Source: Septoria linicola (Eukaryota; Ascomycota; Dothideomycetes; Mycosphaerellales; Mycosphaerellaceae). From it: a stretch of DNA of 64,000 nucleotides. The notes under the pieces were generated by a model that searched no databases, was not told the DNA's origin, and worked only from the letters and a program-made list of their open reading frames with translations. The DNA lies in assembly GCA_024114885.1 (NCBI GenBank), contig CP099427.1, positions 2,239,396 through 2,303,395 of the forward strand, written 5' to 3'. This document shows, in pieces, positions 10,704 to 22,483 of this stretch (positions are counted from its first letter, which is position 1; each line of letters begins with the position of its first letter). The position numbers were made by a program, and so were the translations under genes.

Positions 10704-12445
10704 ATGAGAGCATCATTGCTAGTAGCAGCAGTCTCAGCACTTGCCAACGCTCAGAAGCAATACGGAGGCCATGGAGATCACGATCATGTTGGCAAGCACC
10801 ACAGTTGGGACTCGAATGGAGGCTATCCTCATGGAGGTGAGACTTTTCCGCGACTGTGTGACCGAACAGAGTGACTGACAATTTCCTAGGTTGGGGATGT
10901 GCCCAACACATGCCTGGCGGGGAACCACCGAAGAGGGACTTTTACGACAACAGCACATTCAAGCAGCTGATCGACCATAACAACCCTCCTCTCGGCACTT
11001 TCGATCAGTTCTTCTACTACGACACCACATACTGGAAGCCTGGTGGACCTGTCATCCTGTTCACGCCCGGCGAAGTTAATGCTACAAGATACTACAGCTA
11101 CCTGACCACTAACCGTACAACCGGAGTCCTGGCAGAGGAGATTGGTGCCGCAACTATTGTCCTCGAACATCGCTACTGGGGCACTAGCACGCCTTATACT
11201 GATCTCACAACCGAGAACATGAAATACCTCACGCTCGAGAACAGCATCAAGGACATGACGTACTTTGCACGAGAAGCGAAGTTGCCATTTGACAAGCACG
11301 GCGACAGCAATGCCAAGGATGTACCATGGGTGACTATGGGTGGCAGTTACTCCGGAGCTCTATCAGCATGGACTGCAAGTGTCGACCCAGGCACTCTCTG
11401 GGCATACCATGCATCCAGTGCACCGGTGCAAGCTGTGTCGGACTACTGGGGCTACTTCTTGCCGATTCAAGAAAACATGCCAAAGAACTGCAGCAAAGAT
11501 GTCTCCCTCGTCATTGATCATATGGACAACATCCTCACGACTGGATCTGCAGACGAACAGCACGCTCTCAAGGCCAAGTTTGGCATGCAAGATGTCGAGC
11601 ACAATGACGATTTCATGGCAGCGCTAGAAAATGGCCCTTGGTTGTGGCAAGGCAACCAGTTCTACACCAACACTGGCTTCTTTACTTGGTGCGACTACAT
11701 CGAGAACGCCGTAAACGCCACCACCAACATTCCCGGCGAAGATGGCGTGGGTGTTGAAAAGGCTCTGGAAGGGTATGCCAAGTGGTGGAAGGAAGAAGAG
11801 CTCCCTGACTTCTGCTCTGCATACGGCTACCCAGAGTTCAACAGCACGAACAACACTCTCTGCTTCGACACCTACAACGCTACTTCGCCGCTGTACACCG
11901 ACACCACGCTCAGCAATGTTGTTGATCGTCAATGGGTCTGGATGACTTGCAACGAACCCTTCGGCTACTGGCAGGACGGTGCTCCAGCAGGTCGTCCTTC
12001 GATTGTGTCTCGTCTCGTCGATGCGGACTACTGGATTCGTCAATGCGGATTGTACTTCCCTCCTGGTCCGAACGGAGAGACGTACGGCATTGCTGCTGGC
12101 CGCACTGAGGAGCAAGTCAACACCTACACTGGCGGCTGGAACATCGACAACACCACTCGTCTGATCTACGTCAATGGGGAGTCCGATCCGTGGAGAGAAA
12201 GTGGTGTCTCTGCAGAATTGAGACCCGGTGGCCCGGTAAAGAGCACGAAGCAGATTCCAGTAGAGATTGTGCCTGGAGGCTTCCATACCAGCGATTTGAT
12301 AACGATGAATGGCAAGGTCAATGACAGCGTGAAGCAAGTGCAGGACAGGATATTGAAGCGGTTGAGTGATTGGGTAAAGGAGTGGCCTGGCAACAAGCCC
12401 GGCGGCTACGGCAAAGGTTACAGTAAAAAGTACTGGGAGGCTTGA
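10704..12445 (+). CDS. Secreted serine peptidase, family S28
   Basis: Two exons (10704-10836 and 10890-12445; intron with GTGAGA donor and CCTAG acceptor, phase 1) give 562 residues. The first 16 residues (MRASLLVAAVSALANA) are a signal peptide, followed by a short His/Gly-rich segment. The S28 fold is clear: FDQFFYYDTTYW near the start, VLEHRYWGTSTP, the nucleophile in GGSYSGALSAW (Ser197), the Asp in VNGESDPW (Asp477) and the His in PGGFHTSDL (His510). Many Asn-X-Ser/Thr sites suggest heavy N-glycosylation. S28 enzymes cleave after proline (lysosomal Pro-X carboxypeptidase and dipeptidyl peptidase II relatives); fungal ones are extracellular and often acid-active. The missing first exon explains why the long frame alone has no signal peptide. 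The length is normal for the family. Confidence 0.93.
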
Positions 12446-12685
12446 TCAGGAAGGCCAGCAAGTCGAATGCTAGCTTCATGAGTTCATGAAATATGGAGTG
12501 ACACCGTACGCTCATTGTAGCTACACCATTTTTCTCTAGTTACACTCCAGCCTCGGACAATCTGAAGCTAAAGCACTGCGGGGTAGCGCCGACCTCTGCA
12601 ATTGAGGGAGTCTAACTTAGTCTTGTTCTTTACACTGATGAAATACAGATGCAAGAGCAAGATATCCAGGCCCACAGTACTGTAA

Positions 12686-14025
12686 ATGGACAACCGATTT
12701 GACGACATGTCCGACCAAACAAGCACAATCCCCTCGACAGACGGCGAAGTCTACAAACCCGCCTACCCATCCGGCTATCCTCACGTATCCTACGGCATGC
12801 CATTCCATCTCGCCTGCGCCAAACACATCAAGGAAACTTTCCAAGCTCAGCGAGGCTACATCATCGCTTCGGCAAGCTTGTCTCGCAATACCAACTACAT
12901 CACGCTGCTTCAAGAGACCCTCGGGAACAAGCATGTCGGTACGAGGATCGGCATGAAGCCACACACTTACTGGTCTGAGATTCTCGAGATAGCCAAGGAG
13001 GTCAAGGAGCTGGAAGCAGATCTGCTGGTGACCGTGGGAGCGGGGAGTTTGACTGATGGGGCGAAAGTGATTGCTTTGGTAAGCTTCCTCCTCTCCCCTC
13101 TCACCATCTTGCCACCAACCACTAATCATCACCAAAGGCCCTCGCAAATAATGCTCTGGACTTGCCCTCCCTCTCAACACTCGCCTCCAATACCTCCTGG
13201 ACTCCCACATCCACCCCATCTTCCATCCTTTCTCCATCAATCCCCATAATCTCCATCCCCACCTCCCTCTCCGGCGGCGAATACTCCTTCCTCGGCGGCG
13301 CAACTCACGATGAGACCCTCACAAAACACCCCTTCGGCCATCCCAATCGCGGTCCAGCCCTCGTGGTCCTCGACGCTCAACTCACAACCACAACGCCCGA
13401 TTCCATCTGGCTTCAATCCGGCGTTCGGGCAATCGATCATTGCGTGGAGGGGATGTGTTCTCTTCCATCCACCTCTGAAAGTGATGGAGCTGCGACTGCG
13501 GCATTGAGGGAACTCATCCCGGGATTGTTGCGGTGTAAATCGTCCAAGCAGGATCTGGAAGCGAGACATGCATGTCAAATGGGCGTGATTGAAGCTATGA
13601 GCGTGGTATTTCAGCACGGTGTGCCGATGGGCGCTAGTCATGGGATAGGACACCAATTAGGTCCTATGGGCGTGGGACATGGCGAGACGAGTTGTATTCT
13701 CCTACCGGCAGTCTGCAAGTATAACGAGAGTGTGAATGGGGAGCAGCAGGGGAGGGTGAGGGAGGTGTTTTGGGAGGTCACTGAAGCGAGGGAGTTGTTT
13801 GAGGGAAAGGGTTTGAAGAGGGAGGAGGCGAGTTTGGGGGAGATGTTGGATGTATTTATTAGGGAGTTGGGGATGCCGAGGAGTTTGAAGGATGTTGGGG
13901 TGGGAGAGGAGAAGTTTGGGGTGTTGGCGGAGAATGCGTTGATGGATAAGTGGTGTGGGACGAATCCGAGACCGTTGGAGACGAAGGAGGATGTGTTGGA
14001 GATTATTGAGATGGTCAAGGGGTGA
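12686..14025 (+). CDS. Iron-containing alcohol dehydrogenase, maleylacetate-reductase-like
   Basis: Two exons (12686-13078 and 13138-14025, intron 59 bp with GTAAGC donor) give 426 residues. A second Met at codon 8 (12707) is an alternative start. The N-terminal half has the nucleotide-binding dehydroquinate-synthase-like fold with ADLLVTVGAGSLTDGAK, the family form of the GGGS.D..K motif. The second half has IPTSLSGGEYSFLG, GVRAIDHCVEG and GASHGIGHQLG....GHGETSCILLP, which carry the metal-site histidines (about His232, His299, His303, His312). An Arg where classical members have the first Asp ligand is, as far as I recall, the rule in the maleylacetate-reductase branch. Such enzymes reduce maleylacetate or related keto acids or alcohols in aromatic catabolism; the real substrate is not readable. 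Codon use in the last 300 bp is strikingly G-rich. Confidence 0.88.
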
Positions 14026-14961
14026 TTGTGTGAGCTGTTCTGGTCGAGGTGCATGCTGGTCGTTGGAAGAAGTTGTTGTTTCCTTGGAGAGAAGAGCGTC
14101 CCTGCTGGCAGAAGCGAGCACAGCACTTCTTGAGCATCTTCACAAGCATTGACATGACGGATTGTGCAATACTTCTCACCATCTTCAGCCGGACAGGTGA
14201 AGTCTTGTCGGTTCCACCACGGCTCACCTCTCCGCGTCGTGTCCAACCACGCTGTTCCACAGGAAAGCTCCACTCTACTCTCGATGGGTCGACTCCATCG
14301 TCAGCCAATGCTCGTCGCCAATGTGGAGGAGCACAGAGTGAACGGAAGAAGTGAAAGACATGATCGTACAGCCGTGAAGCCGTGAAGTTCTTTGTGCCTG
14401 TGCCTGTGCCTGGTGCCTGTGCGATGTCCGGCGGCAGAGGCGCCGAAGTGGCGCCATTGAGCTTTTTCTTGGCTTGTCTTGCTTCTCCACTAACTTAGTG
14501 CTGAACAACACTTCTTCCATTCTGACATCGACATCTTCTGTGTGGCTGTCGAGATAGTTCAACATGGTATCATCACAACGATGAGCATCAGAGTCATCCC
14601 ACTGCTCCTCGTTCGTCGCTCCCAGCATGAACATCGCACAGCTCAACAGCCAGTAATCTGCATCCAACAGAAAGCCAAGGCGACACATTGGACCCGCACC
14701 CTGCAAAAGCTGGGGCAGTATACCGCCGCTAGACCTGTTCCTGAGCACAGCCGCCATCCGAAAAACGCCGCCGACATGTTCTTCCCACGATTCCTCCACA
14801 TCCCGCACCGAATGTTGTTTCTCCCCGCACGTGGGTTCGGCACACTCACTATTGCCTGCATAGGCCGGCATGAGGCAAAATGTGCCATGTACAAAAGGTC
14901 CCTCCCTGTGCCTTGCTCCTCCTAGATCGTGGCAGGCTCTAGACATTTGACCAGCTTCATC
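14026..14961. other. Intergenic region with a short repeat
   Basis: About 0.9 kb between the dehydrogenase and the alpha-galactosidase. It holds a minus-strand open frame of 223 codons (14275-14946) without any recognisable feature, which I do not call, and a small GTGCCT tandem repeat at about 14394-14423. The right end is the presumed alpha-galactosidase promoter. Confidence 0.4.
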
Positions 14962-17233
14962 ATGCGTACCACTACCAGTCTCTCGTTGCTGGCTTCGCTC
15001 AGTGGCGCTGTCCTTGGACAGTCAGGTATGATCACTCCGACCAGCACATCATTCAACAACCTCTAACATCTTCATAGCCATCAACGCCCAAGGCACAAAC
15101 TTCACCTTAGCTGGTGATGGCGTGTCATATCTCTTCCACGTCGACCACAAGACCGGCGAGCTTGTAGGAGACCACTTTGGCAGTCCAGTCTCAGACTTCG
15201 TCCCACCTGCACCCATCAGCACACAAGGATGGCATGATGGCCTGTCACTCCTCCGAAGAGAATTTCCAGATGTCGGCCGCAGCGATGTGAGACTACCAGC
15301 CATTCACATCAAGCACGCAGACGGCAACACCGTCACTGCTTTCACCTACCAATCCCACGAGGTCATCGAAGGCAAGCCGGCACTTCCGGGCCTGCCAGCC
15401 ACATATGGTAACGCCAGCGATGTGTCCACAGTACAAGTCACACTCTACGACAACTACTCGGATGTCACAGCAGTGTTGTCCTATTCCATCTTCCCTCGCT
15501 ACAACGCCATCGCAAGAAGCTTTCAGATCCACAACAACGGCACGGAAGAGATCGTGATTGAGCGCGCAGCGTCATTTAGCACAGACTTGCCAAATCTGGA
15601 CCTCAACATGGTTGAGCTCCAAGGAGACTGGTCACACGAAATGAACAAGGTCATCCGTAAGGTACAGTTCGGCGAGACTGGCTTCCGCAGCACGGAAGGT
15701 TACTCTTCCCATCTGCACAACCCGTTCTTCGCACTCATTGACCCGACCACGACCGAGACCACTGGCGAGGCTTGGGGCTTCAACCTCGTCTACACTGGCA
15801 GTTTCGCGGCAACTGCTGAGCGTTTCTCGCACGGCTACGTTCGTGTCTTGCTTGGACTGAACGAGCTTCACAGCAGCTTGAAGGTCGCTCCCGGCGACAC
15901 ATTCACTTCGCCTGAGGCTGTCGCCGTCTACTCTTCGAAGGGTCTTGGCGGTATGAGCAGAAGCTTCCATGACCTCTACCGCAACCACTTGTCGAGATCC
16001 AACTTCACTCACCAGACACGTCCAGTTCTGCTCAACTCATGGGAGGGTTCCGGATTCGACTACAATGCGACCTCGCTCGAGACCCTCGCTCGTGAGGCTG
16101 ACGGTCTTGGTATTAAGCTCTTCGTCAACGATGATGGCTGGTTTGGCACTGAGTTCCCTCGTGACAACGACACCATGGGTCTTGGAGACTGGACACCAAA
16201 CCCAGCCAAGTTCCCACAAGGTCTCGGCCCCTACGTCGCCTCAGTCAACAACATCTCCACCCTCGGTGCTGACTCTGAGCCACTCAAGTTCGGTATCTGG
16301 GTCGAGCCAGAAATGGTCAACCCCAACTCCACCCTCTACCGCGAGCATCCAGAGTGGGTAATGAAGGCTGGCCAACATGTCCAGACTCTGACCCGGAACC
16401 AACTCGTTCTCAATCTCGCCTTGACCGAAGTCCAAGACTTCATCATCAACTTCGTGTCCGAGATCATCGATAACGCCAACGTCGAATACATCAAGTGGGA
16501 CAACAACCGCGCCATCCACGAAATGCCCACCCCAGCGACCGACCACGCCTATATCCTCGGCCTGTACCGCGTCATCGACACCTTGACCACAAAGTACCCC
16601 CAAGTCCTCTGGGAAGGCTGCGCTTCAGGTGGTGGCCGCTTCGACGCCGGTCTCCTCCACTACTGGCCTCAATCCTGGACATCTGACAACACCGACGGCT
16701 CCGATCGCCTGACCATCCAAATGGGCACATCCCTCGCCTACCCACCTTCTGCCATGGGCTGCCACGTCTCCAAAGTTCCCAATGGTCTCACATCCCGCAA
16801 CATCTCGATCGAATACCGCGCTCACGTCGCCCTCATGTGCGGCAGCTTCGGCTTCGAACTCAACCCCTCCGACCTCAACGAGCAAGAAACCGCCGCGATA
16901 CCAGGAATCATGGCCGAAGCCGAACGTCTCGGACCAGTCATCATCTCGGGTGACTTCTACCGCCTGCGTCTTCCTGAGGAGAGCAACTGGCCCGCAGTCC
17001 AATTCGTCTCTCAGAATGGAACGGAAGCTGTACTATTCGGCTTCCAGCAACAAGCCATGATCAAGCCTGCTCCGCCGCCATTGCGATTGCAAGGTCTGGA
17101 TGCGAGCGCGCAGTACTGGAACAGTTATGACAATGTTTCATACAGCGGCGCGACGTATATGAATGGAGGGCTGAACTTGGATTTCCCGAATGTGGATTAT
17201 CAGAGTAAGTTGATTTGGTTGTACAAGCAGTAG
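14962..17233 (+). CDS. Secreted alpha-galactosidase, glycoside hydrolase family 36
   Basis: Two exons (14962-15025 and 15078-17233, phase 1, GTATGA donor) give 739 residues. The first exon is essentially the signal peptide (MRTTTSLSLLASLSGAVLGQ). The protein has the GH36 layout: an N-terminal beta-supersandwich (about 25-330), the TIM barrel with LLNSWEGSGFDYN, KLFVNDDGWFG and GIWVEPEMVNP, and a C-terminal beta domain. The nucleophile is Asp496 in YIKWDNNR and the acid/base is Asp558 in WTSDNTDGSDR. The enzyme removes terminal alpha-1,6-galactose from raffinose-type sugars and galactomannan outside the cell. Length fits fungal AglC-like enzymes. Together with the permease at 4234 it suggests use of plant-type alpha-galactosides and alpha-glucosides, but the genes are not adjacent. 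Confidence 0.94.
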
Positions 17234-18269
17234 AGGATAGCGTAGAGCCTACCAACAAGATCGCATCGCAAGCCTTACTGAGCTGCGTAACCTTCCTCAT
17301 GACTTCACGTTTCCACGCGCGAATTGGTGCGCAACTCCGGTTCCACAATACGAAATCCTGCACGCGCTCCCTTCTGCTGGGGCACGAGATCCGAGGTGGA
17401 CAGATAATCGTGTGATCCACAACCCAGTTCCCATCATAGACGTGCATCGAGCGGATATACGCAATCCCCGTGATACAATGGTCGCAGCCACAGTATTAGT
17501 GCGATACCATTCATCGCCTCGATCTGTATACAAAGCATCTCCCTCCACCTTTCCATGAAGGCAAGTTGACCACGATCGTTGAGGTCGAGCTGCGCTGGAA
17601 GAACACCCGCAAACGTGGCGGAGATATGTCGTACGACTATTCTCATCACCTCCTCTTCGCAGACCATCAGGCTCGATTGACAACTCGGCTTTCTCTCGTT
17701 GTCGATGCGAATAATGTGTTTGCCGACGCGATACGCGGTCAAGCAGAGCTGACTGTTGCAGTCTAACGGTGGCGTTTCCCTGTAGAAGAGCGAAGATGAG
17801 GGCGCAAAATGACATGTTCCTCGTAAATTTGACAGGTGTTTGGAGTTTATTGCTGCAAGCTGATAGCAGTTCCCAGCACTCCCCTTTCTCCACGAGCAGT
17901 TTTGAGAAGCTGATACATAAGTCCTTTGTAGATAGAGCATAGTCAGCTTCCACACTTCATAACTTGGATCGATTGCAAGGAGTGAATATATAAGCCATCT
18001 CGTGGGTCTCCGCATTGTGCATTCGCGTGCCTTCGTAGCAGAGGGGTGAGTAGAATTCCTCGCGATCCATGTCTCAGCGGTGCGACGTCGTCCGCAGTCG
18101 ATCATTTCTTGCACATGCTTGACAATAAACCCAATGGCGCCATAGCTGCCTTGAGTACTTTTACATCAAGTGAGAAACGACCCCAGCTGTAGTCCACGGC
18201 GCCGGCAGGGTCATTACGGGCCGCATTCTCTTGCAGCACCCAACGGCGTCGCCAGTAACGCTTCTCCAG
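17234..18269. other. Intergenic region
   Basis: About 1 kb following the alpha-galactosidase. Two long minus-strand frames (17297-17953, 17434-18114) overlap each other in different frames and look like chance openings: Cys/Arg/Ser-rich with no domain pattern. Confidence 0.35.
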
Positions 18270-18740
18270 CCATGATAAATCTTGTAACTACTGCAGTGTT
18301 CCCTCAACCTACTAATATATATCGCTATCAACCTGTCGAATTATCGCCTTATATAGGCTCATAGTCATGCCTGAATAGCGTGGTATATTAGTTACACAAA
18401 GGCAAGCTCTACGACTATATACTTAATAGCACCCTTATCTACGCTAGAACCAATTACGAGACTGGTTTAATCACGAGTTCCAGCGTATAATCACTTAATC
18501 CACTATATCCGAAAGCTTGTCGTCCAAATTTAGCCACCTTGACCACTATACTACTACCTTCCAGGCTACTTAGTAGCGTGAACGAATCCTCCCTGCTTTC
18601 TTAGAGGGTACGCTGTAATCTTAGACAGCAGACAATTGCAGCATGGGTTACATAAGCACCTCTACAGGGCGATGAAACTCTCGGTGTTGTGAACTATCGC
18701 GTTAAGCAGGTTTTACTGTATATCCTTTACTGGCGGCTCA
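18270..18740. repeat. AT-rich relic, probably a decayed transposable element
   Basis: Base composition changes sharply here: TA and TAG/TAT-rich sequence with stops in every frame, between stretches of normal composition. This is what fungal repeats look like after RIP-type C-to-T decay. No terminal repeats or coding motifs could be read, so the element type is unknown. Confidence 0.4.
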
Positions 18741-19505
18741 CAGCTCGCGCTGGGGCGGTAGTCATTGGGGCCTTATCCGAGACATGGCTCAGTATCAGCC
18801 TGCCTTCTCTCTAAATCAGTGCAAGTGGGATCCTGGCATGCAGAAGGGGGACAGCATGCAAAGTCCCGGGTCAATGTCTCACTCATGGCACAGCCGAACG
18901 CTTTCTCAGCGACTGCGAGACCGAGACTGCGGTCGTCGATGAGCAGGGAGTGAGATTCTATCAACAGGCTGGGTGCTAATTGTGGGTCTTTGGGTGCGGT
19001 CTAGGCCGTCCCTCAGCACTTCTGCACAACGCCGTTCAGAATACCCACCACATCTGGTGAGCATCGTTCGCCTGTCGACTGACTGACAGGCGGTCCGAGC
19101 ATAGCAGGCAGGCAAAGTATGGTCGAACATGAGAACAAGGCGGGCAGTGCAGAAAAGTCTCTGAATAGACGAAAGACAGGAGGAAGAAGGTGGTGTCGCG
19201 CAGGAATAAGTTAGAGTTTACGAATGATTGTCGCTCGTGGCTGGCCGTCCGTGCGCTCTGCTGACGAAACGGGAATGTCTCAGGTCGGAGGATTGTTCGT
19301 GGTTGGCTGACGGCGACTTTTGGGCTGGCGGCATGGAATGTTTCTGCCGAGGGAGAGCTGTTGATGACCTTTCCATGCTATTGAGTCTTCTTGACGCGAC
19401 TGGAAGGACAGAGCAGACTGTTGGAAAACCATCGCATACAAAGCACAGGTCACGCCATCCATCGAAAACAACCCAGCGCAACACCAACGCCACCACGCGC
19501 CCACC
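18741..19505. other. Intergenic region
   Basis: Returns to normal base composition. Short frames only. The right part is the presumed promoter of the coiled-coil protein gene. Confidence 0.4.
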
Positions 19506-20903
19506 ATGGTCCGGACGCGCCACTCGCTCCCCACGCCTCAGGAGAGCGGCGATGACCTGCCGGCCAACACGGAGAGCGGCGAAGTGCCGAAATGGATGCG
19601 CGACTTGAAGATCGATGGGAAGGAAACACTCAAGGGCGAGAAGAAGGCTGCGCGAAGTTTGGGCGTGTACACGTGGCGCGGCGCCGTCTACCAAATTGAT
19701 GACAACACGCCGCGAGAATGGATCGAGGCCGAAGCTGATCGCCACAAGAAGAAGGAGCAGCCGCAGAAGAAGCAGGACGCGCCTGCCCGTCATAAGAGCG
19801 AGACTCCTGCCAGTGTGGGGCAGTTCAGGAATCTCAAGCAGAAGGCGCGGACGAGTGTGGAGGCGGAGGAGGAGGAGGAGGAGGAGGAGGAGGAAAGTGA
19901 GCAGGAGCGATCGAGGCCGAGCAAGAAGAAGCGGCAGATGGAGGAAGGCGACAGGGAGGAGGAGGAGGAGGAAGAGGCTGTTCGCCTCCCCAAGAAGCCG
20001 CGAAAGAGCCTGAACAGCTTAAAGGAGAAGCCTGCTCCTCCACAACGGCATTATCTCTTTCCCACGCTTCATGTCAAGAAGAAGAAGAAGGCACAGCCCA
20101 AGCCGAAAGTGGATGTGTTCAAGCTGGATCCGGATGTTGGTGCGGGAGAGAGAAGCAGGGAGCCGACCGCACACAACAAAAATGAATCAAAGAAGAGGAG
20201 ACCAAACATCGATATATTACCACGACCACAGCAACGCCCCGCCTGGCCTGCACATTCGCCAGAGCTGCCCGAGATGCCCAAATCATTCACCATGCCCATC
20301 ACGGAACGGGACAAGCAGACACTGAGCAGGATAGTCTGCACTATCACCGAGCCCGAGGCGAACAGGCTGGCCGCTACGATTGTCGAAATCGGCAAGATCA
20401 ACTCACGAGCTCATCAGCTGCAAGCTCGATCCGAAGGACTGATAGCGGCGATGACGGAGCTGAAGGAGAAGCTATTGGCGAAGAAGAAGCTGGACGAGGA
20501 GAAGCAACAGCAACCAGCACCACCTCCACCCGATTCACCCATGGCCGATCAGCTGACGCCTCCCGCCGAAGAGCCTCCCAGGATCATCTCACGCATGCCA
20601 TCCCTCTCTCATGATGTCCCTTCTGAGCGTTCAGCATCCTCACCCGGCTCCTTCGACATTCACTCCCTCCTCAATCCTGCGCCCAATCATGGCCCCACAC
20701 AACCGAGATGGAACCTCACGTCGAAGAACCTGACATCTTTGCACCTGCCACCTCAGCCACACGACATCGCCCGCGCAGACAAAAGCCGCCGAGATGGCGA
20801 AACGGAGCAGGAAAGATGGCAGAGAATCCGGCGTGAGGTGGCCATACTCGAGAGTCTGCCTACGTTATTGGATAATCTGCCTGGTGCTTCTTCGAGCATG
20901 TAA
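19506..20903 (+). CDS. Highly charged, low-complexity coiled-coil protein, probably nuclear
   Basis: One exon, 465 residues, starting at the ATG in CCACCATGG context. Residues 25-80 form the only compact-looking part (WMRDLKIDGKE...YTWRGAVYQIDD...WIEAEADRHKK). Then come Lys/Arg runs, two glutamate runs (about 120-130 and 157-164) coded by GAG repeats, and basic clusters such as KKKKK and KKRR that would act as nuclear localisation signals. A helix-forming segment with heptad character lies at about 275-330 (ERDKQTLSRIVCTITE...LKEKLLAKKKLDEEKQQ). The C-terminus is Pro/Ser-rich with a last helical patch (EQERWQRIRREVAILESLP). No known domain is recognised. A chromatin- or RNA-associated role is a guess from charge alone. 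Confidence 0.75.
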   Translation: MVRTRHSLPTPQESGDDLPANTESGEVPKWMRDLKIDGKETLKGEKKAARSLGVYTWRGAVYQIDDNTPREWIEAEADRHKKKEQPQKKQDAPARHKSETPASVGQFRNLKQKARTSVEAEEEEEEEEEESEQERSRPSKKKRQMEEGDREEEEEEEAVRLPKKPRKSLNSLKEKPAPPQRHYLFPTLHVKKKKKAQPKPKVDVFKLDPDVGAGERSREPTAHNKNESKKRRPNIDILPRPQQRPAWPAHSPELPEMPKSFTMPITERDKQTLSRIVCTITEPEANRLAATIVEIGKINSRAHQLQARSEGLIAAMTELKEKLLAKKKLDEEKQQQPAPPPPDSPMADQLTPPAEEPPRIISRMPSLSHDVPSERSASSPGSFDIHSLLNPAPNHGPTQPRWNLTSKNLTSLHLPPQPHDIARADKSRRDGETEQERWQRIRREVAILESLPTLLDNLPGASSSM

Positions 20904-22066
20904 GCGACCGAGGTGCTGCACGGAACGATTGGCTGTAGAGTAATTGTAGGAAGAAATCGGAGAGCGACAGATGATGACTTGATGAGTGAGACGAGAAACA
21001 TGAATGAAATGATGGTTTACCTTTGAAGTGGGCTGTAATCAATCTGGTCAAGTACAACAAGGAAATTTGCCGAGTCGCTCTCTGCACTTTTGTCACTGAC
21101 CACACTGACAGGCAGACAGACACGGAGCGAACAACCCCGACCAGCACCACAGAGTGATATGCTCGAAGAGAGTCAAATTCGAGAATGCTTCTCAATAATT
21201 TCTTTCCACATAGACTACGCTCGCGACCAGTAAGGCAGCGAGCCTCCGAGCCACTTCGACTTGCAGAGCTTTTCGGCTGCATAGAGATTGAGAAAACGGG
21301 CACACGCTTCACATACCTGAGCAGTAGGAAAGAAGTACACTTTCCTCCCCTCTCCGATCTGTCGGGAGCACCAAGCTCCTCAACGGAGAACTTTTTGTTC
21401 TACCACATAGGCCATCTGAATCGATTCCAGCGACTGCAATCTCCATGCAGTGATAACCTCAATCGGGAAGACTTCACACGCATCAAAGACACCATGGCGA
21501 ATCCACCACAGCACTTCCTATTGGAGTGCTTCGATGCTCCGACCAGTCATCAGAGACGAAAACGTAAACGCGCAGGTGCTTGGCAATTCCTGACACGCCG
21601 CAACAAACAGGCACGCAAGACTTGCGTTGAAGTCCAATGGATCCCGCCTGTGACATGAGGGCATTCGAAGCTGCGCTCCGTGCTGTCATCCACGCAGATG
21701 AGTATGTCTCTGCCTTGAACACACGCAAGGCCACTACTCCTGCGATGGTGAAGGTCGTGCCTTTACAGAGAGCTGCGATCTGCTTCTTTTCCAAAGAGCA
21801 CTTTGGACGTGATCGACCTTGCGCGCAGATACGACAAGGAATTGTATCAGTTCATTGCTTGACACTGGCAGCATCAGCGAGCTATCACTCGGAAATCACG
21901 ACCACGATGTCGAACCCACAACTGCACGGCACAGCTCTCCACATCCGCGCGCAAGACATACTTACCATCGACCTCGATCTGGAAGAATCAACCAGGTCCC
22001 AGAACCTTCTTTCTGTGACCAGAACCACACGAGACCATCACGCATCGACAGAGACAACACAACACA
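20904..22066. other. Intergenic region
   Basis: About 1.2 kb. A 157-codon frame (21185-21658) ends in a basic stretch but shows no domain or signal peptide. A second one (21637-22299) overlaps it. Neither is convincing enough to call. Confidence 0.3.
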
Positions 22067-22483
22067 ATGCTCCGACTCTTCTCCCGTGCAATTTGCACAC
22101 TCCTCCTTTGGGGTCTGCTCGTGCCCATGGTGGGCACATTTCCGTATCCGGCCACTTCCTCCTCCTCCTCCGCCACCATCGCAGCAAGCTTTGCTGCTGT
22201 GTACAAGGCTTCGTCCGCTGCTGCCTCTTTGCCTTCTCCGAGTGTCTCGCTCATATTCCCTTCTGCTGGTCCTTTCTCCTCGGCTTTATATTGTGTTAAG
22301 CTCCTATCTCTGTCGACCGTCCTGTCGAATCCTGTGGAGAATGTCTCGGTACTGCACTCCACTGATAAAGCATATCACGAGGCCATGGCTTGTAGATTGT
22401 ACAGTCCTGCCCATCTCGAGGAGTTCTGGACGACTGAGCCGAGCAGTATGCAGACGAGTAGCAAGGCTGGCCAGGACTTGTGA
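22067..22483 (+). CDS. Possible small secreted or membrane-anchored hypothetical protein
   Basis: A 138-codon frame that begins with a good signal-peptide-like N-terminus (MLRLFSRAICTLLLWGLLVP, then MVGTFPYPA) followed by a Ser/Ala-rich stretch. The mature part has only two or three Cys and no recognised domain. The opposite strand is open as well, so this could be chance. I keep it because the hydrophobic leader is unusually good for a random frame. Confidence 0.28.
   Translation: MLRLFSRAICTLLLWGLLVPMVGTFPYPATSSSSSATIAASFAAVYKASSAAASLPSPSVSLIFPSAGPFSSALYCVKLLSLSTVLSNPVENVSVLHSTDKAYHEAMACRLYSPAHLEEFWTTEPSSMQTSSKAGQDL

Noticed and set aside
14275..14946. Minus-strand 223-codon open frame
   Set aside because: No recognisable domain; it covers a GTGCCT microsatellite and the likely promoter of the alpha-galactosidase.
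17297..18114. Two long minus-strand open frames (218 and 226 codons) after the alpha-galactosidase
   Set aside because: They overlap in different frames, are rich in Arg, Ser and Cys without domain patterns, and have no signal peptide or membrane segment; at most one could be real and neither stands out.
18270..18740. Solo LTR of the telomeric copia family
   Set aside because: No match to the TGTTAAG...CTCTACTTTTAAYA ends or to the LTR interior could be found.
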